From: Nesterenkonia sandarakina
GTDB taxonomy: Bacteria > Actinomycetota > Actinomycetes > Actinomycetales > Micrococcaceae
Length of the DNA stretch: 64,000 nt
NCBI RefSeq assembly: GCF_003003175.1
Contig: NZ_PVTY01000002.1
Span: forward strand, 180,940 to 244,939
Direction: 5' to 3'
Shown: in pieces, positions 8,564 through 17,156 of the stretch
Numbering within the stretch: the first letter of the stretch is position 1
Layout of the letters: every line of letters begins with the position of its first letter
The notes under the pieces: generated by a model
Told to the model about the DNA's origin: nothing
Seen by the model: the letters and a program-made list of their open reading frames with translations, nothing else
The model's database searches: none
Translations under genes and position numbers: made by a program

Positions 8564-8655
8564 CTGGCCCCACGTGCGGTGCCATCCTGCTGAACTCCCC
8601 CAGGACCGGAAGGTAGCAAGGGTAAGTGGGCTCTGGCAGGTGCACGTGGGGCTCT
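8564..8655 (+). ncRNA. ffs: Signal recognition particle RNA, small bacterial type (4.5S)
   Basis: The terminal stem pairs GCCCCACGTGC with GCACGTGGGGC. The apical region carries the conserved internal loops of SRP domain IV (CAGGACCGGAAGGTAGCAAG with the GGAA tetraloop region). A -10-like TACGAT at 8553-8558 precedes the 5' end. The RNA binds Ffh for co-translational membrane targeting. Ends are placed by the stem and may be off by a few bases. Confidence 0.93.
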
Positions 8656-8749
8656 TAACGTCTCCGGCCGCTTCATCAGCCCCCGACTTCCCGCCAGGAT
8701 CAGCCTCTGGGCGGATGCCCCGTCGCCGCCCAGAACCTAGTCTCGGGGC

Positions 8750-9310
8750 ATGACTTCTTCACCGAGCGCTGACTCACCGTCCGCCTCCGCTGCCGCCCCC
8801 TCACCGCCCCGCGTTCCTGCCTGGCTCGGAAATCGCTGGGTCCAGGGGACCGCCGGCGGCGTCCTCGCCCTGGTGCCGGTCCGCCGATACCCGGAGTGGC
8901 TGCGCCAGGCCATCATGTGGGTCCCTGCCACGGCGGCCACGACGGTGGTCGTGACTCCTCGCGTCTGGGAGAAGCTGGCCGACGCTGCCCGAGAGTCGCC
9001 CGCGCAGCAGGAGCACGAGCAGGAACCGGTGGAGCCGGAGCTCCTTGCGACGGAGCAGTCACGTGAACACCACAGACCGCCCCTGACTCCTGGGCGCAGG
9101 GCGGCTTTGTGGGGCGTCGGGCTGACCGTCGGAGCCTCGGTCTACGGGTATATGCGCTTCTCCCTGTGGGTGGACGGTGCGATCGAGGACAAGCTGCGTG
9201 AGCACGGAGTCGCCCGGCCACGGGTGGTGATGGCTGTCCTCGGCGGTCTGGCCACCGGATTGACCGGCGGTGCCCCGCCACGGCAGAGGCCGCGCGCCGA
9301 CACCGCATAG
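8750..9310 (+). CDS. Hypothetical membrane-associated protein
   Basis: I do not recognise a family for this 186-residue protein. It begins with a Ser/Ala/Pro-rich stretch, followed by a weakly hydrophobic segment (QAIMWVPATAATTVVVTP) and an acidic Gln/Glu-rich middle. A second hydrophobic segment (AALWGVGLTVGASVYGYM) and a glycine-rich third one (VVMAVLGGLATGLTGG) follow. It is probably a small membrane protein. The start is supported by TAGTCT at 8738-8743, exactly 6 nt before the ATG, which suggests a leaderless message; there is no ribosome site. Confidence 0.65.
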   Translation: MTSSPSADSPSASAAAPSPPRVPAWLGNRWVQGTAGGVLALVPVRRYPEWLRQAIMWVPATAATTVVVTPRVWEKLADAARESPAQQEHEQEPVEPELLATEQSREHHRPPLTPGRRAALWGVGLTVGASVYGYMRFSLWVDGAIEDKLREHGVARPRVVMAVLGGLATGLTGGAPPRQRPRADTA

Positions 9311-9378
9311 GTGAGCCCCGGCTCGCCGCGTCTGGTGGCTGAATCTCCACGACCCCGTCAGCTCCTAGAATCGAACCC

Positions 9379-9906
9379 ATGGATCACCGGCCCGCGAGCA
9401 CGCTCCCCCAACGGCTCCTGCTCTGGCTGGGGACTCTGACTGTGATCGGAGTGATCAGCGGCGCCAGCTGGCTGATGATCAACGGGACGATTCCGCTCAG
9501 CGTCTTCGGCCGCGGATCGATCCCGTCCGCCGAGCAGTGCCCCTCCAGCACGCAGCAGCCGGTGGTGCCGGAGCGCGTCCGGATCTCGGTGTTCAACACC
9601 ACCAACGCGCCGGGGCTCGCCCAAGAGGTGGCCGAGGAGCTGAGCGACCGCAGCTTCCGCGTGGCAGAGGTGGACAACGACTACTTCGCCGACACCGGCT
9701 TCGCCGGGATCATCCGCGTGGGGGATCGGGGTCTGCGGCAGGCCTACACCCTGCAGCAGCACATCCCAGGCACCATGGTCGACGTCGATGATCGCGCCGA
9801 CTACAGCGTGGATCTGATCCTGGGGTCCGAATTCTCGGCCCAGGACATGGAAGAGGCCGGAGACCTTGAGATGGTCCCCGGCCCGCTGCGCTGTTCCACC
9901 GACTAG
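9379..9906 (+). CDS. LytR C-terminal-domain envelope protein
   Basis: The 175-residue protein has one N-terminal membrane helix (about residues 13-35, LLLWLGTLTVIGVISGASWLM). A single extracytoplasmic LytR_C domain follows (VRISVFNTTNAPGLAQEVAEELSDRSFRVAEVDND...). It lacks the LytR-CpsA-Psr catalytic domain, so it is not itself a wall-polymer transferase; such stand-alone domains are common in actinobacteria and probably act at the cell wall. TAGAAT at 9366-9371 lies 7 nt before the ATG, so the message is probably leaderless. Confidence 0.82.
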   Translation: MDHRPASTLPQRLLLWLGTLTVIGVISGASWLMINGTIPLSVFGRGSIPSAEQCPSSTQQPVVPERVRISVFNTTNAPGLAQEVAEELSDRSFRVAEVDNDYFADTGFAGIIRVGDRGLRQAYTLQQHIPGTMVDVDDRADYSVDLILGSEFSAQDMEEAGDLEMVPGPLRCSTD

Positions 9907-9956
9907 TCGGTCGGCCCAGCCCAGTTCCGTTCAGCTGTGGTCTGGCTCAGTCCAGC

Positions 9957-10439
9957 TCAGCGCGCATTCTTCCAGCGCCGGGCGGCGATGAAGCTGCGCA
10001 CGCCCAGGACGATGTAGACCACCAGCACGATCACGGTGACCAGTGCTGAGATCACGGCTCCCGGGTTGTCTGACTCGCCGGCGAAGAGCTCGGGCAGGCT
10101 CATCAGCGGCATGATCATGCCCAGCGCGCCCAGAAGTGTGACCACCAGGGCGATGTGGACGCCCAGCTTGCGGTTCTTCATCGCGATGCCGCCGCTGATC
10201 AGGAGCAGCACGCCGACCACCGAGGGGATCAGCGCGGTCATGCTCGCGAACTCGGTGGCCACGTAGCCGACGATGCCGACCACGACCAGCAGCCCGCCGA
10301 CGATCAGGCTCAGCCGCGGCATCGGGCTGGCCGGGGCGGCGGGCGACGTCGTCGTCGGGTTCGTGGAGCTTCCGGAGACCGTGGAGTTTCCGGAGAGGGG
10401 GGAGTTCGGGGAATTGGTCGGGGTGCTGGGGTTCGTCAT
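9957..10439 (-). CDS. Small four-helix membrane protein
   Basis: The 160-residue product has a Ser/Thr/Pro/Asn-rich cytoplasmic N terminus (about 38 residues). Four predicted membrane helices follow (LSLIVGGLLVVVGIVGYV, LIPSVVGVLLLISGGIAM, IALVVTLLGALGMIMP, VISALVTVIVLVVYIVLG), then a basic C-terminal tail. I cannot assign a function. The start at 10439 follows GAGGAG; the ATG at 10451 overlaps that ribosome site and is less likely. The gene is divergent from aceA and shares its 210-bp regulatory region. Confidence 0.7.
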   Translation of the reverse strand: MTNPSTPTNSPNSPLSGNSTVSGSSTNPTTTSPAAPASPMPRLSLIVGGLLVVVGIVGYVATEFASMTALIPSVVGVLLLISGGIAMKNRKLGVHIALVVTLLGALGMIMPLMSLPELFAGESDNPGAVISALVTVIVLVVYIVLGVRSFIAARRWKNAR

Positions 10440-10486
10440 GGTGCTCCTCATCGGTGATCTACGGCGGGAATCAAGCTGTTCTCTCT

Positions 10487-10505
10487 CTTCTACACAGTGT
10501 AGAAG
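10487..10505. promoter_or_regulatory. Perfect 19-nt palindromic operator in the aceA divergent region
   Basis: CTTCTACACAGTGTAGAAG is a perfect 9+1+9 palindrome. It is typical of a dimeric repressor site and lies 48 bp from the membrane-protein start and about 145 bp upstream of aceA. Its binding protein is not identifiable here. Confidence 0.6.
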
Positions 10506-10531
10506 ATCTGCTTCGGGCGAATCTTCCGCGG

Positions 10532-10553
10532 TTTCTTCGATTGCGCAAAGAAA
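10532..10553. promoter_or_regulatory. Candidate RamB box upstream of aceA
   Basis: The minus strand reads TTTCTTTGCGCAAT, close to the corynebacterial RamB consensus (A/GAACTTTGCAAA). It sits between inverted TTTCTT / AAGAAA arms. A RamB homologue is encoded downstream at 12866, so autologous control of aceA is plausible. This is a motif match only. Confidence 0.4.
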
Positions 10554-10588
10554 CGCAGATCTTTGATGAGAAAACTCTGGTGCAGGGG

Positions 10589-10618
10589 GTTCACAGCGGG
10601 TGAACTGGGGTTGTCCCC
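10589..10618. promoter_or_regulatory. Second inverted repeat and G/C-run cluster in the aceA leader
   Basis: GTTCAC-AGCGG-GTGAAC (10589-10605) is a perfect 6+5+6 inverted repeat. It is followed at once by the small hairpin GGGG-TTGT-CCCC (10607-10618). The G runs also resemble tandem RamA-type boxes, but such runs are common in this base composition. Confidence 0.35.
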
Positions 10619-10650
10619 GAAAAACGGTCCACGATTCAAAGGAGATTCAG

Positions 10651-12018
10651 ATGACCGACACACTTACCTCACAGTCCGAGACATCGCAGACCTCGCAGCC
10701 CGAGGGCACGCTCAGCCCCGAGACCAAAGAGGTCTTCCAGCAGAAGGTCGACGCGCTGCAGCAGGACTGGGACACCAACCCCCGCTGGGAGCACACCACC
10801 CGCGACTACTCCGCAGCTGAGGTCATCAAGCTGCAGGGCAACGTGCAGGAAGAACACACGCTGGCCAAGCGCGGCTCCGAGAAGCTGTGGAGCCAGCTCA
10901 CCGCAGAGCACGCCGAGGGCAAGTACACGAACTCGCTGGGCGCCCTGACCGGCAACATGGCGGTCCAGCAGGTCAAGGCCGGCCTGCGCGCCATCTACCT
11001 CTCCGGCTGGCAGGTCGCCGGGGACGCGAACCTCTCGGGTCACACCTACCCGGACCAGTCGCTCTACCCGGCCAACTCGGTGCCGTCCGTGGTGCGCCGG
11101 ATCAACAATGCGCTGCTCCGCGCCGACCAGATCGACTACCTCGAGGGCACCCGCACGGTGGAGGACTACATGGTCCCGATCATCGCCGACGCCGAGGCCG
11201 GCTTCGGCGGACCGCTGAACGCCTATGAGCTGATGAAGTCCATGATCGCCTCCGGCGCGGCCGGCGTGCACTGGGAGGATCAGCTCGCCTCGGAGAAGAA
11301 GTGCGGCCACCTCGGCGGCAAGGTGCTGATCCCCACCGGGCAGCACGTGCGCACGCTGCAGTCGGCCCGCCTGGCCGCCGATGTGCACAACACCCCCAGC
11401 GTGGTCATCGCCCGCACCGATGCCGAGGCGGCCACCCTGATCACCTCCGACGTCGACGAGCGCGATCAGCCCTTCATCACCGGAGAGCGCACTGCCGAGG
11501 GCTTCTACAAGGTGCGCAACGGCATCGAGCCCTGCATCGCCCGGGCCAAGGCCTATGCGCCCTACGCGGATCTGATCTGGATGGAGACCGGCACCCCGGA
11601 CCTGGAGTACGCCAAGCAGTTCGCCGAGGCGGTCAAGGCCGAGTACCCGGACCAGATGCTGGCCTACAACTGCTCGCCCTCGTTCAACTGGAAGAAGCAC
11701 CTCGACGACGAGACCATCGCGAAGTTCCAGCGTGAGCTGGGCGCCATGGGCTTCACCTTCCAGTTCATCACCCTGGCCGGCTTCCATGCGCTGAACTACT
11801 CGATGTTCGAGCTGGCGCGCGGATACAAGGAGAACCAGATGAAGGCCTACGTGGAGCTGCAGGAGAAGGAGTTCGCCGCAGAAGCCGATGGCTACACCGC
11901 TACGAAGCACCAGCGCGAGGTCGGCACCGGATACTTCGACGCCATCTCCACCACGTTGAACCCCGAGTCCTCGACGGTGGCCTACAAGGGTTCCACCGAA
12001 GCAGGACAATTCCACTGA
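10651..12018 (+). CDS. aceA: Isocitrate lyase
   Basis: This 455-residue enzyme splits isocitrate into glyoxylate and succinate, the first step of the glyoxylate shunt used for growth on acetate or fatty acids. The active-site motif KKCGH is at 216-220 (catalytic C218). [39 protein letters not shown] and YNCSPSFNW are all present. The ATG at 10651 follows AAAGGAG; an in-frame ATG at 10600 has no site. The malate-synthase-like gene begins 28 nt downstream and ramB follows, so the locus is a compact glyoxylate-shunt unit with at least three candidate operators upstream. Confidence 0.96.
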   Translation: MTDTLTSQSETSQTSQPEGTLSPETKEVFQQKVDALQQDWDTNPRWEHTTRDYSAAEVIKLQGNVQEEHTLAKRGSEKLWSQLTAEHAEGKYTNSLGALTGNMAVQQVKAGLRAIYLSGWQVAGDANLSGHTYPDQSLYPANSVPSVVRRINNALLRADQIDYLEGTRTVEDYMVPIIADAEAGFGGPLNAYELMKSMIASGAAGVHWEDQLASEKKCGHLGGKVLIPTGQHVRTLQSARLAADVHNTPSVVIARTDAEAATLITSDVDERDQPFITGERTAEGFYKVRNGIEPCIARAKAYAPYADLIWMETGTPDLEYAKQFAEAVKAEYPDQMLAYNCSPSFNWKKHLDDETIAKFQRELGAMGFTFQFITLAGFHALNYSMFELARGYKENQMKAYVELQEKEFAAEADGYTATKHQREVGTGYFDAISTTLNPESSTVAYKGSTEAGQFH

Positions 12019-12046
12019 TCCACCGGCATTGACAAAGGAGTCAGCC

Positions 12047-12706
12047 ATGAACGCCCAGACCAGCACATCCCTCCGCTCCAGCACCACGCCCCGGAACCAG
12101 AGCGCCACCGCTGCCGCCGAGGCCACCTCGAGCAACGGCATCACGATCAACGGCATCACACTCAGTGCGCCGCGGGCTCCGCGGCAGAACGAGTTGTTCA
12201 CCGCGGATGCGCTGACCTTCCTGAGCACCCTGCACCGCGAGTTCGGCAGCCGCATCGCCGAGCTCGAGGAGCCGGAGCTGCAGCCACAGCGGAACTTCGC
12301 GCCCAGCCCGGTGGGGCGGCGCGAAAGCGTGGAGGAGGCAGAGGCCTCCTGGAAGGCGCTGGTTGAGCGGTACCTGGTGGAACCACCGTCGGCCTTCGCC
12401 TCGCCCCGGCGGCTGACCCGGTCCGAGGACCGGATCTTCTCCAAGGGGGAGGCGCTTTCGGCAGGACTGGTTGACTTCGCGCTGCATATCCAGCGCCGGG
12501 CACGCCGTCTGGTCTCTGAAGGCAGGGCTCCGTTCATCTCGCTGCTCGGCATCGAGAGCGAGGACGAGCTGGAGATCTGGCAGGAGATGTTCATCCGGGC
12601 AGAAGAGCTGGTCGGTCTTCCGGCAGGCACCATCCGGGCGATCACCTTCAGCGCGGAGCAGGACGACGCCGGCGGCGCCGTGCTGCTGCAGAAGCGGGCC
12701 CGCTGA
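12047..12706 (+). CDS. Truncated malate synthase A-like protein in the aceA operon
   Basis: The 219-residue product resembles malate synthase A in two blocks. Residues 48-73 (ELFTADALTFLSTLHREF...) match the N-terminal clasp region. Residues 134-200 (GEALSAGLVDFALHIQ..., GIESEDELEIWQEMFIRAEELVGLPAGTIRA) match the barrel segment before the LIETI strand. Between them about 100 residues are missing, including most of the region around the catalytic Arg (here PRRLTRSEDR instead of R-V/P-R-G-x-H). Everything after GTIRA is also missing, including the metal ligands and catalytic Asp. The family is normally about 530 residues, so malate synthase activity is very unlikely. The frame is open and the start has a strong AAAGGAG site, so it still looks translated. 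It may be a decaying gene or a repurposed small protein. Confidence 0.7.
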   Translation: MNAQTSTSLRSSTTPRNQSATAAAEATSSNGITINGITLSAPRAPRQNELFTADALTFLSTLHREFGSRIAELEEPELQPQRNFAPSPVGRRESVEEAEASWKALVERYLVEPPSAFASPRRLTRSEDRIFSKGEALSAGLVDFALHIQRRARRLVSEGRAPFISLLGIESEDELEIWQEMFIRAEELVGLPAGTIRAITFSAEQDDAGGAVLLQKRAR

Positions 12707-12736
12707 GCGGACCCGTCGTCAACGACCCAGAGAAGG

Positions 12737-12813
12737 GGCTCCCCGTCCCTGACGTCTCGACCTGGACCGACCGTATCGGTCCGCAGGTCGTGAGCGTCGG
12801 GGGTGGGGAGTCC
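12737..12813. terminator. Extended imperfect hairpin between the aceA operon and ramB
   Basis: Successive paired blocks make one long arm: GGCTCCCC with GGGGAGTCC, CCCTGACG with CGTCGGGG, CGACCTG with CAGGTCG, and ACCG with CGGT. The hairpin spans 77 nt with small internal loops. There is no T run, so it may be a terminator, an mRNA-stabilising 3' end, or a structural element upstream of ramB. Confidence 0.5.
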
Positions 12814-12865
12814 TGTTGTGATCGAAGGAGAACTGTGTGTCAGCTCACTGGGTAGACTCGAGCGC

Positions 12866-14416
12866 ATGAGCAGCGCTCAGCCACAGCGGACAGCGAGGTC
12901 CGCGGCGACATCCACCCGGTCCTCGGTCAGCTCGGGGAACCTTCGCTCCATCGAGCGCGCCTCGGTCGACGCTCAGGACGAGGGCTTCGACCTGATTGCG
13001 CTCGGTCGACGCGTGCGACACCTGCGCAAACAGGCGGGCATGACGCTGGATGCGCTCGCGGAGGCGCTGGGGACCGCGCCCAGCCAGCTCTCGCTGCTGG
13101 AGAACGGCCGCCGCGAGCCCAAGCTCTCCCAGCTTCAGCAGCTGGCCAAGGCTCTGGAGGTCAGCTTCGATGACCTCTTCGGCGCGGAGCCGCCCTCGAA
13201 GCGGGCGGCCCTGGAGATCGAGCTCGAGAAGGCCCAGCGCGGGCCGCTCTACGCGGCGCTGAATCTTCCCGCCGTCCGGATCAGCAATCGGCTGCCGATG
13301 GATGTGTTGGAGTCGCTGGTGTCGCTGCAGCGAGAGCTGCGCCGTCGACTCGAGGAGCAGGCCGCGACTCCTGAGGAGGCGCGGCGGGCCAACACCGAGC
13401 TGCGCGAGGAGATGCGCGCCAAGAACAACTACTACCCCGAGATCGAAGCGGCCGCCCAGGAGCTGCTCGACGCCGTGGATCACCGCGAGGGGCCGCTGTC
13501 TCACCACGTGGCCGCTGACATCGCCGCGCACCTCGGATTCTCGCTGCGCTTCGTGAAGAACCTGCCTGAATCCACCCGTTCGGTGACGGATCAGAAGAAC
13601 CGGATCATCTACCTGACCCAGGGAACCTCCCGGCAGTGGGACGCCCGCTCGGTGCTGCTCCAGGCGCTCGGACACCAGGTGCTCGGCCACACCGAGCCGG
13701 AGGACTACTCCGAGTTCCTGCGCCAGCGGGTCTACACCAACTACTTCGCCGCAAGCCTGCTGATGCCGCAGGCCACCACGGTGCGCTTCCTGAAGGAGTC
13801 CAAGGCGCGCAAGGAAATCGCCATAGAGGACCTGCGCGACGCCTTCGCGGTCTCCTACGAGTCAGCCGCCCACCGGTTCACCAATCTCGCCACCGAGCAC
13901 CTGGGCATCACGTGTCACTTCCAGAAGGTCCACGAGTCAGGGATCCTGCACAAGGCCTACGAGAACGACGGGGTGAACTTCCCGGCGGACCATTCCGGGG
14001 CCATCGAGGGTCAGACGATCTGCCGGCAGTGGACCTCGCGGCAGGTCTTCGAGGTCGACGACAAGTTCCGGTCCTTCTACCAGTACACCGACACCACGGT
14101 CGGCACCTTCTGGTGCACCGCACGGACCGAGGCGCACTCCTCGGGGCTGTACTCGCTCTCGATCGGGGTGCCGTTCGAGCATGTGAAATGGTTCCGCGGC
14201 TCCGACACCACCTCACGGTCCTCCTCCCGCTGTCCCGATGATCCGACCTGCTGCCGGCAGCCCCCGGCGGCGCTCGCCGCCCGCTGGGAGGGTCAGGCCT
14301 GGCCGGCCGCGCGTGCGAACAGCCACCTGCTCGCCGCCATGCCGCAGGGTGCGTTCCCCGGAGTCGACACCACCGAGGTCTACGAGTTCCTGGAGCGCCA
14401 CTCGCGTCAGGACTGA
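12866..14416 (+). CDS. ramB: RamB-like transcriptional regulator of acetate metabolism
   Basis: The 516-residue protein has an XRE-type helix-turn-helix (about residues 44-105: LGRRVRHLRKQAGMTLDALAEALGTAPSQLSLLENGRREPKLSQL). A long helical region follows, then an IrrE/ImmA-like domain whose zinc-protease motif is altered (ALGHQVLGHTEPEDY). The C-terminal domain is of the DUF2083 type, with a Cys cluster (RCPDDPTCCRQ). This is the RamB/ScfR architecture known to control aceA/aceB and acetate genes in corynebacteria and mycobacteria. TAGACT at 12853-12858 lies 7 nt before the ATG at 12866, favouring a leaderless start over the in-frame codon at 12803. Confidence 0.88.
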   Translation: MSSAQPQRTARSAATSTRSSVSSGNLRSIERASVDAQDEGFDLIALGRRVRHLRKQAGMTLDALAEALGTAPSQLSLLENGRREPKLSQLQQLAKALEVSFDDLFGAEPPSKRAALEIELEKAQRGPLYAALNLPAVRISNRLPMDVLESLVSLQRELRRRLEEQAATPEEARRANTELREEMRAKNNYYPEIEAAAQELLDAVDHREGPLSHHVAADIAAHLGFSLRFVKNLPESTRSVTDQKNRIIYLTQGTSRQWDARSVLLQALGHQVLGHTEPEDYSEFLRQRVYTNYFAASLLMPQATTVRFLKESKARKEIAIEDLRDAFAVSYESAAHRFTNLATEHLGITCHFQKVHESGILHKAYENDGVNFPADHSGAIEGQTICRQWTSRQVFEVDDKFRSFYQYTDTTVGTFWCTARTEAHSSGLYSLSIGVPFEHVKWFRGSDTTSRSSSRCPDDPTCCRQPPAALAARWEGQAWPAARANSHLLAAMPQGAFPGVDTTEVYEFLERHSRQD

Positions 14417-14456
14417 ACTCGACGCTGCCGGAACTCGGGGAACGCCAATTTCGCTC

Positions 14457-14473
14457 GGATTGTTGAACAATCC
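14457..14473. promoter_or_regulatory. GntR-type operator O1 in the pxpA promoter
   Basis: GGATTGTTGAACAATCC is a perfect 8+1+8 palindrome 69 bp upstream of the pxpA start. The same core recurs twice upstream of the ycsG-like transporter gene at 24004. FCD-class GntR proteins often bind short palindromes of this kind, and one is encoded at the end of this operon. Confidence 0.7.
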
Positions 14474-14541
14474 CGCGGAGTCAGGCATCCTTGACTCAGC
14501 TCACACTGAGACGTGGGCAACACCGGTACAAGGAGGATCAC

Positions 14542-15312
14542 GTGGCACAGATCGACCTGAACAGCGATGTCGGAGAGTCCTTCGGCAACTGGACCATCGG
14601 TGACGATGCCGCCATCCTGCGCACCGTCTCCAGCGCGAACATCGCCTGCGGCTTCCACGCCGGAGATCCGCTGACCATCCGCGCCACCGCCACCGAGGCT
14701 GTGACCAACGACGTCGTCATCGGTGCCCACATCGGCTACCGCGACCTCGCCGGATTCGGTCGTCGGCATCTGGAATGTTCCCCCGATGAGCTCGCCGCCG
14801 ACGTGCTCTATCAGCTCGGCGCGCTGGAGGGCATCGCCGGCGCGGTCGGCTCCCAGATCCGCTACGTGAAGCCGCACGGCGCCCTCTACCACTCGATGAT
14901 CTCTCACACCGGGCACGCCCATGCGGTCATCGACACCATCGCGGCCTACGGCGAGAGCACCGGCCGCGACCTGCCGGTGCTGCTGCTGCCCGGCTCGATC
15001 GCCCTGGACTACGCCGCCGAAGCCGGTCTGCGCGGGATCTCCGAGGCCTTCGCCGATCGCAGCTACAACCCCGACGGCACCCTGGTCTCGCGGCGGGAGC
15101 CCGACGCGGTGCTCCATGACACCGAGCAGATCGTGGAGAACATGCTGCGCCTGGCCGAAGAGTCGGTGCTGATCGCCCGCGACGGCACCCGAATCGAGAC
15201 CCAGGCCGAATCCATCTGCACCCACGGCGACACCGCCGGCGCGGTGGCGATGGCGCAGGCGGTGCGCACCGCCCTGGAGGGCGCCGGAGTCGAGATCCGC
15301 AGCTTCGCATGA
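14542..15312 (+). CDS. pxpA: 5-oxoprolinase subunit A (LamB/YcsF family)
   Basis: This 256-residue LamB/YcsF protein is the A subunit of the bacterial ATP-dependent 5-oxoprolinase, which opens 5-oxoproline to glutamate together with PxpB and PxpC. Family motifs are DLNSDVGESFGNW, ANIACGFHAGDP, GAHIGYRDLAGFGRR and RYVKPHGALYHSM. I use the GTG at 14542, preceded by AAGGAGG; the upstream ATG at 14491 has no site and adds non-family residues. The stop overlaps the next start (ATGA), showing translational coupling. Expression is probably controlled by the palindrome at 14457. Confidence 0.92.
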   Translation: MAQIDLNSDVGESFGNWTIGDDAAILRTVSSANIACGFHAGDPLTIRATATEAVTNDVVIGAHIGYRDLAGFGRRHLECSPDELAADVLYQLGALEGIAGAVGSQIRYVKPHGALYHSMISHTGHAHAVIDTIAAYGESTGRDLPVLLLPGSIALDYAAEAGLRGISEAFADRSYNPDGTLVSRREPDAVLHDTEQIVENMLRLAEESVLIARDGTRIETQAESICTHGDTAGAVAMAQAVRTALEGAGVEIRSFA

Positions 15313-17156
15313 TCAGCGCCATCCGAGAGGCCGGTCCCCGTGCGCTCCTGCTGGAGTTCGAGACCCTCGATCAGGTGCTGGCCTGCCATCAGCAGCTGCG
15401 CCGCGACCCCCTGCCCGGCCAGGTCGAGGCGGTGGCCGCGGCACGGACGATCCTGCTGCGCTTCACCGCACGGGCGGCCCTGCGCCAGGCCCGCACCCTC
15501 CTGCCCGGCCTTGAGCTGGGGGAGTTCTCCGCAGCAGACTCCCGCCACGTGGAGCTGGAGGTCATCTACGACGGCGAGGACCTCGACGAGCTGGCCGCGC
15601 ACCTGGGCATGAGCGTCGAGGCGCTGATCAACTGGCACAGCGCAGCGTCCTGGACCGGCGCCTTCGGCGGGTTCGCCCCCGGATTCACCTATTGCGTGCC
15701 CAGTCCCGCGCCGGGGGAGGCCGGCCCGGATGGCGCCACCGGTCCGCTGGACGTGCCGCGCCGCAGCAGCCCGCGCACCGCCGTGCCCGCCGGCGCCGTC
15801 GCCCTGGCCGGGGAGTTCTCGGCGGTGTACCCGCGGGTCTCGCCGGGCGGCTGGCAGCTGATCGGGCACACCCCGGCCACCATGTGGGAGCTCTCGCGCG
15901 AGGCCGATGGCGAGTCCCCGGCACTGGTCCGTCCGGGAGACTCGGTGCGGTACAAGCCCGTGCCCGCCCGGTCGGTGACCACCGCATCCACCGCTGAGCC
16001 CGACGCTCGCCAGCACCAGACCCCGCACCCGGAGGACCCCCACCAGGACGACGACGCCGCGCTCACCGTGCTCGATCCCGGGCTGCAGACCCTGATCCAG
16101 GACCTCGGCCGCAGCGGACTCAGCGATCTGGGGGTCTCCCGCGCCGGAGTCGCCGACGAGGCCGCCGCCCGCCAGGTGAACCGACTCCTCGGCAATGGAC
16201 CGCAGGCCGCGGTGCTCGAAGCGCTGCACGGGGGACTCGCCCTCCGGGCCGAGAGCACCATGGTCCTCGCGGTCGCCGGCGCGCAGACACCGCTGGACGT
16301 CACCGCACCCGACGGGTCCCGCCGCAGCGCACCGCTGGGCACCCCCTTCGCTCTGGTGGCGGGGGAGACCCTGACCCTCGGAGCCCCCACGCGCGGGATG
16401 CGCAGCGTGATCGGTCTGCGCGGAGGCATCGCCGCGACCCCGGTGCTCGGCAGCGTCTCCGCCGACACCATGTCCGGACTGGGCCCCGCACCGCTCCAGG
16501 CCGGAGACCTGCTGCGCCCTGCCGGTGCCGCCCCCGGCGCCGTGCAGCCGCCGCCCGACTCGTTCGGCGCTGAGACGCCCGGTGTCGGGACGTCCGGTGG
16601 TGAGGCCTCGAGTACCGAGACCCCGACCGCGCTGCGCTTCACCTACGGGCCGCGCGCGGACTGGTTCAGCGCCGAGGAGGCGGCCCGACTGGCCGACCAG
16701 CCCTGGGAGGTGTCGCAGTCCTCGAACCGGATCGGGATCCGGCTCGAGGTCCCCAAGGCCCCGGCGCCCACCACCACCAGGACCCGCACCGGGACTGGCG
16801 CCGCCGAGGCCCCGCGCCCGCTGCGCCGGCTCAAGGAGGGTGAGCTGCCCAGCGAGGGCGTGGTGCGCGGTTCGCTGCAGATGCCCCCCGCCGGCACTCC
16901 GGTGCTCTTCCTCAACGACCACCCGGTCACCGGGGGATACCCCGTGATCGGCGTCGTCATCGACGAGGACCTCCCGCTCGCGGCCCAGCTCGCCCCCGCA
17001 GACCAGATCACGCTGGTCCCGGTGGACCCCGACACGCTGACCCCGCTGCCGCTGCCGCTGCCGCACCCGAACGACTCGACCGCCCCGTTGACCGGGACCA
17101 GACCCGCTCCAGTGACCATCGCGACCCCTGACGCAGAAGAGAAGACCTCATCATGA
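15309..17156 (+). CDS. pxpBC: Fused 5-oxoprolinase subunits B and C (KipI-KipA fusion)
   Basis: The 615-residue protein fuses both carboxyltransferase-like subunits. KipI/PxpB occupies about residues 1-225 ([61 protein letters not shown]). KipA/PxpC occupies about 250-600 ([50 protein letters not shown]). They are joined by a Pro/His/Asp-rich linker. The protein also resembles the carboxyltransferase half of urea carboxylase. It overlaps pxpA and the biotin carboxylase by 4 nt each (ATGA), so the three proteins are made together and probably form one complex. Confidence 0.9.
   Translation: MISAIREAGPRALLLEFETLDQVLACHQQLRRDPLPGQVEAVAAARTILLRFTARAALRQARTLLPGLELGEFSAADSRHVELEVIYDGEDLDELAAHLGMSVEALINWHSAASWTGAFGGFAPGFTYCVPSPAPGEAGPDGATGPLDVPRRSSPRTAVPAGAVALAGEFSAVYPRVSPGGWQLIGHTPATMWELSREADGESPALVRPGDSVRYKPVPARSVTTASTAEPDARQHQTPHPEDPHQDDDAALTVLDPGLQTLIQDLGRSGLSDLGVSRAGVADEAAARQVNRLLGNGPQAAVLEALHGGLALRAESTMVLAVAGAQTPLDVTAPDGSRRSAPLGTPFALVAGETLTLGAPTRGMRSVIGLRGGIAATPVLGSVSADTMSGLGPAPLQAGDLLRPAGAAPGAVQPPPDSFGAETPGVGTSGGEASSTETPTALRFTYGPRADWFSAEEAARLADQPWEVSQSSNRIGIRLEVPKAPAPTTTRTRTGTGAAEAPRPLRRLKEGELPSEGVVRGSLQMPPAGTPVLFLNDHPVTGGYPVIGVVIDEDLPLAAQLAPADQITLVPVDPDTLTPLPLPLPHPNDSTAPLTGTRPAPVTIATPDAEEKTSS

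Noticed and set aside
10600..10650. Longer N terminus for isocitrate lyase
   Set aside because: The upstream ATG has no ribosome site and lies within the operator and hairpin cluster; the ATG at 10651 has AAAGGAG and fits the family.
12471..12752. A frameshifted continuation of malate synthase after 12706
   Set aside because: The other two frames downstream give no malate-synthase motifs, and only about 160 nt separate the remnant from ramB, so the missing half is deleted, not shifted.
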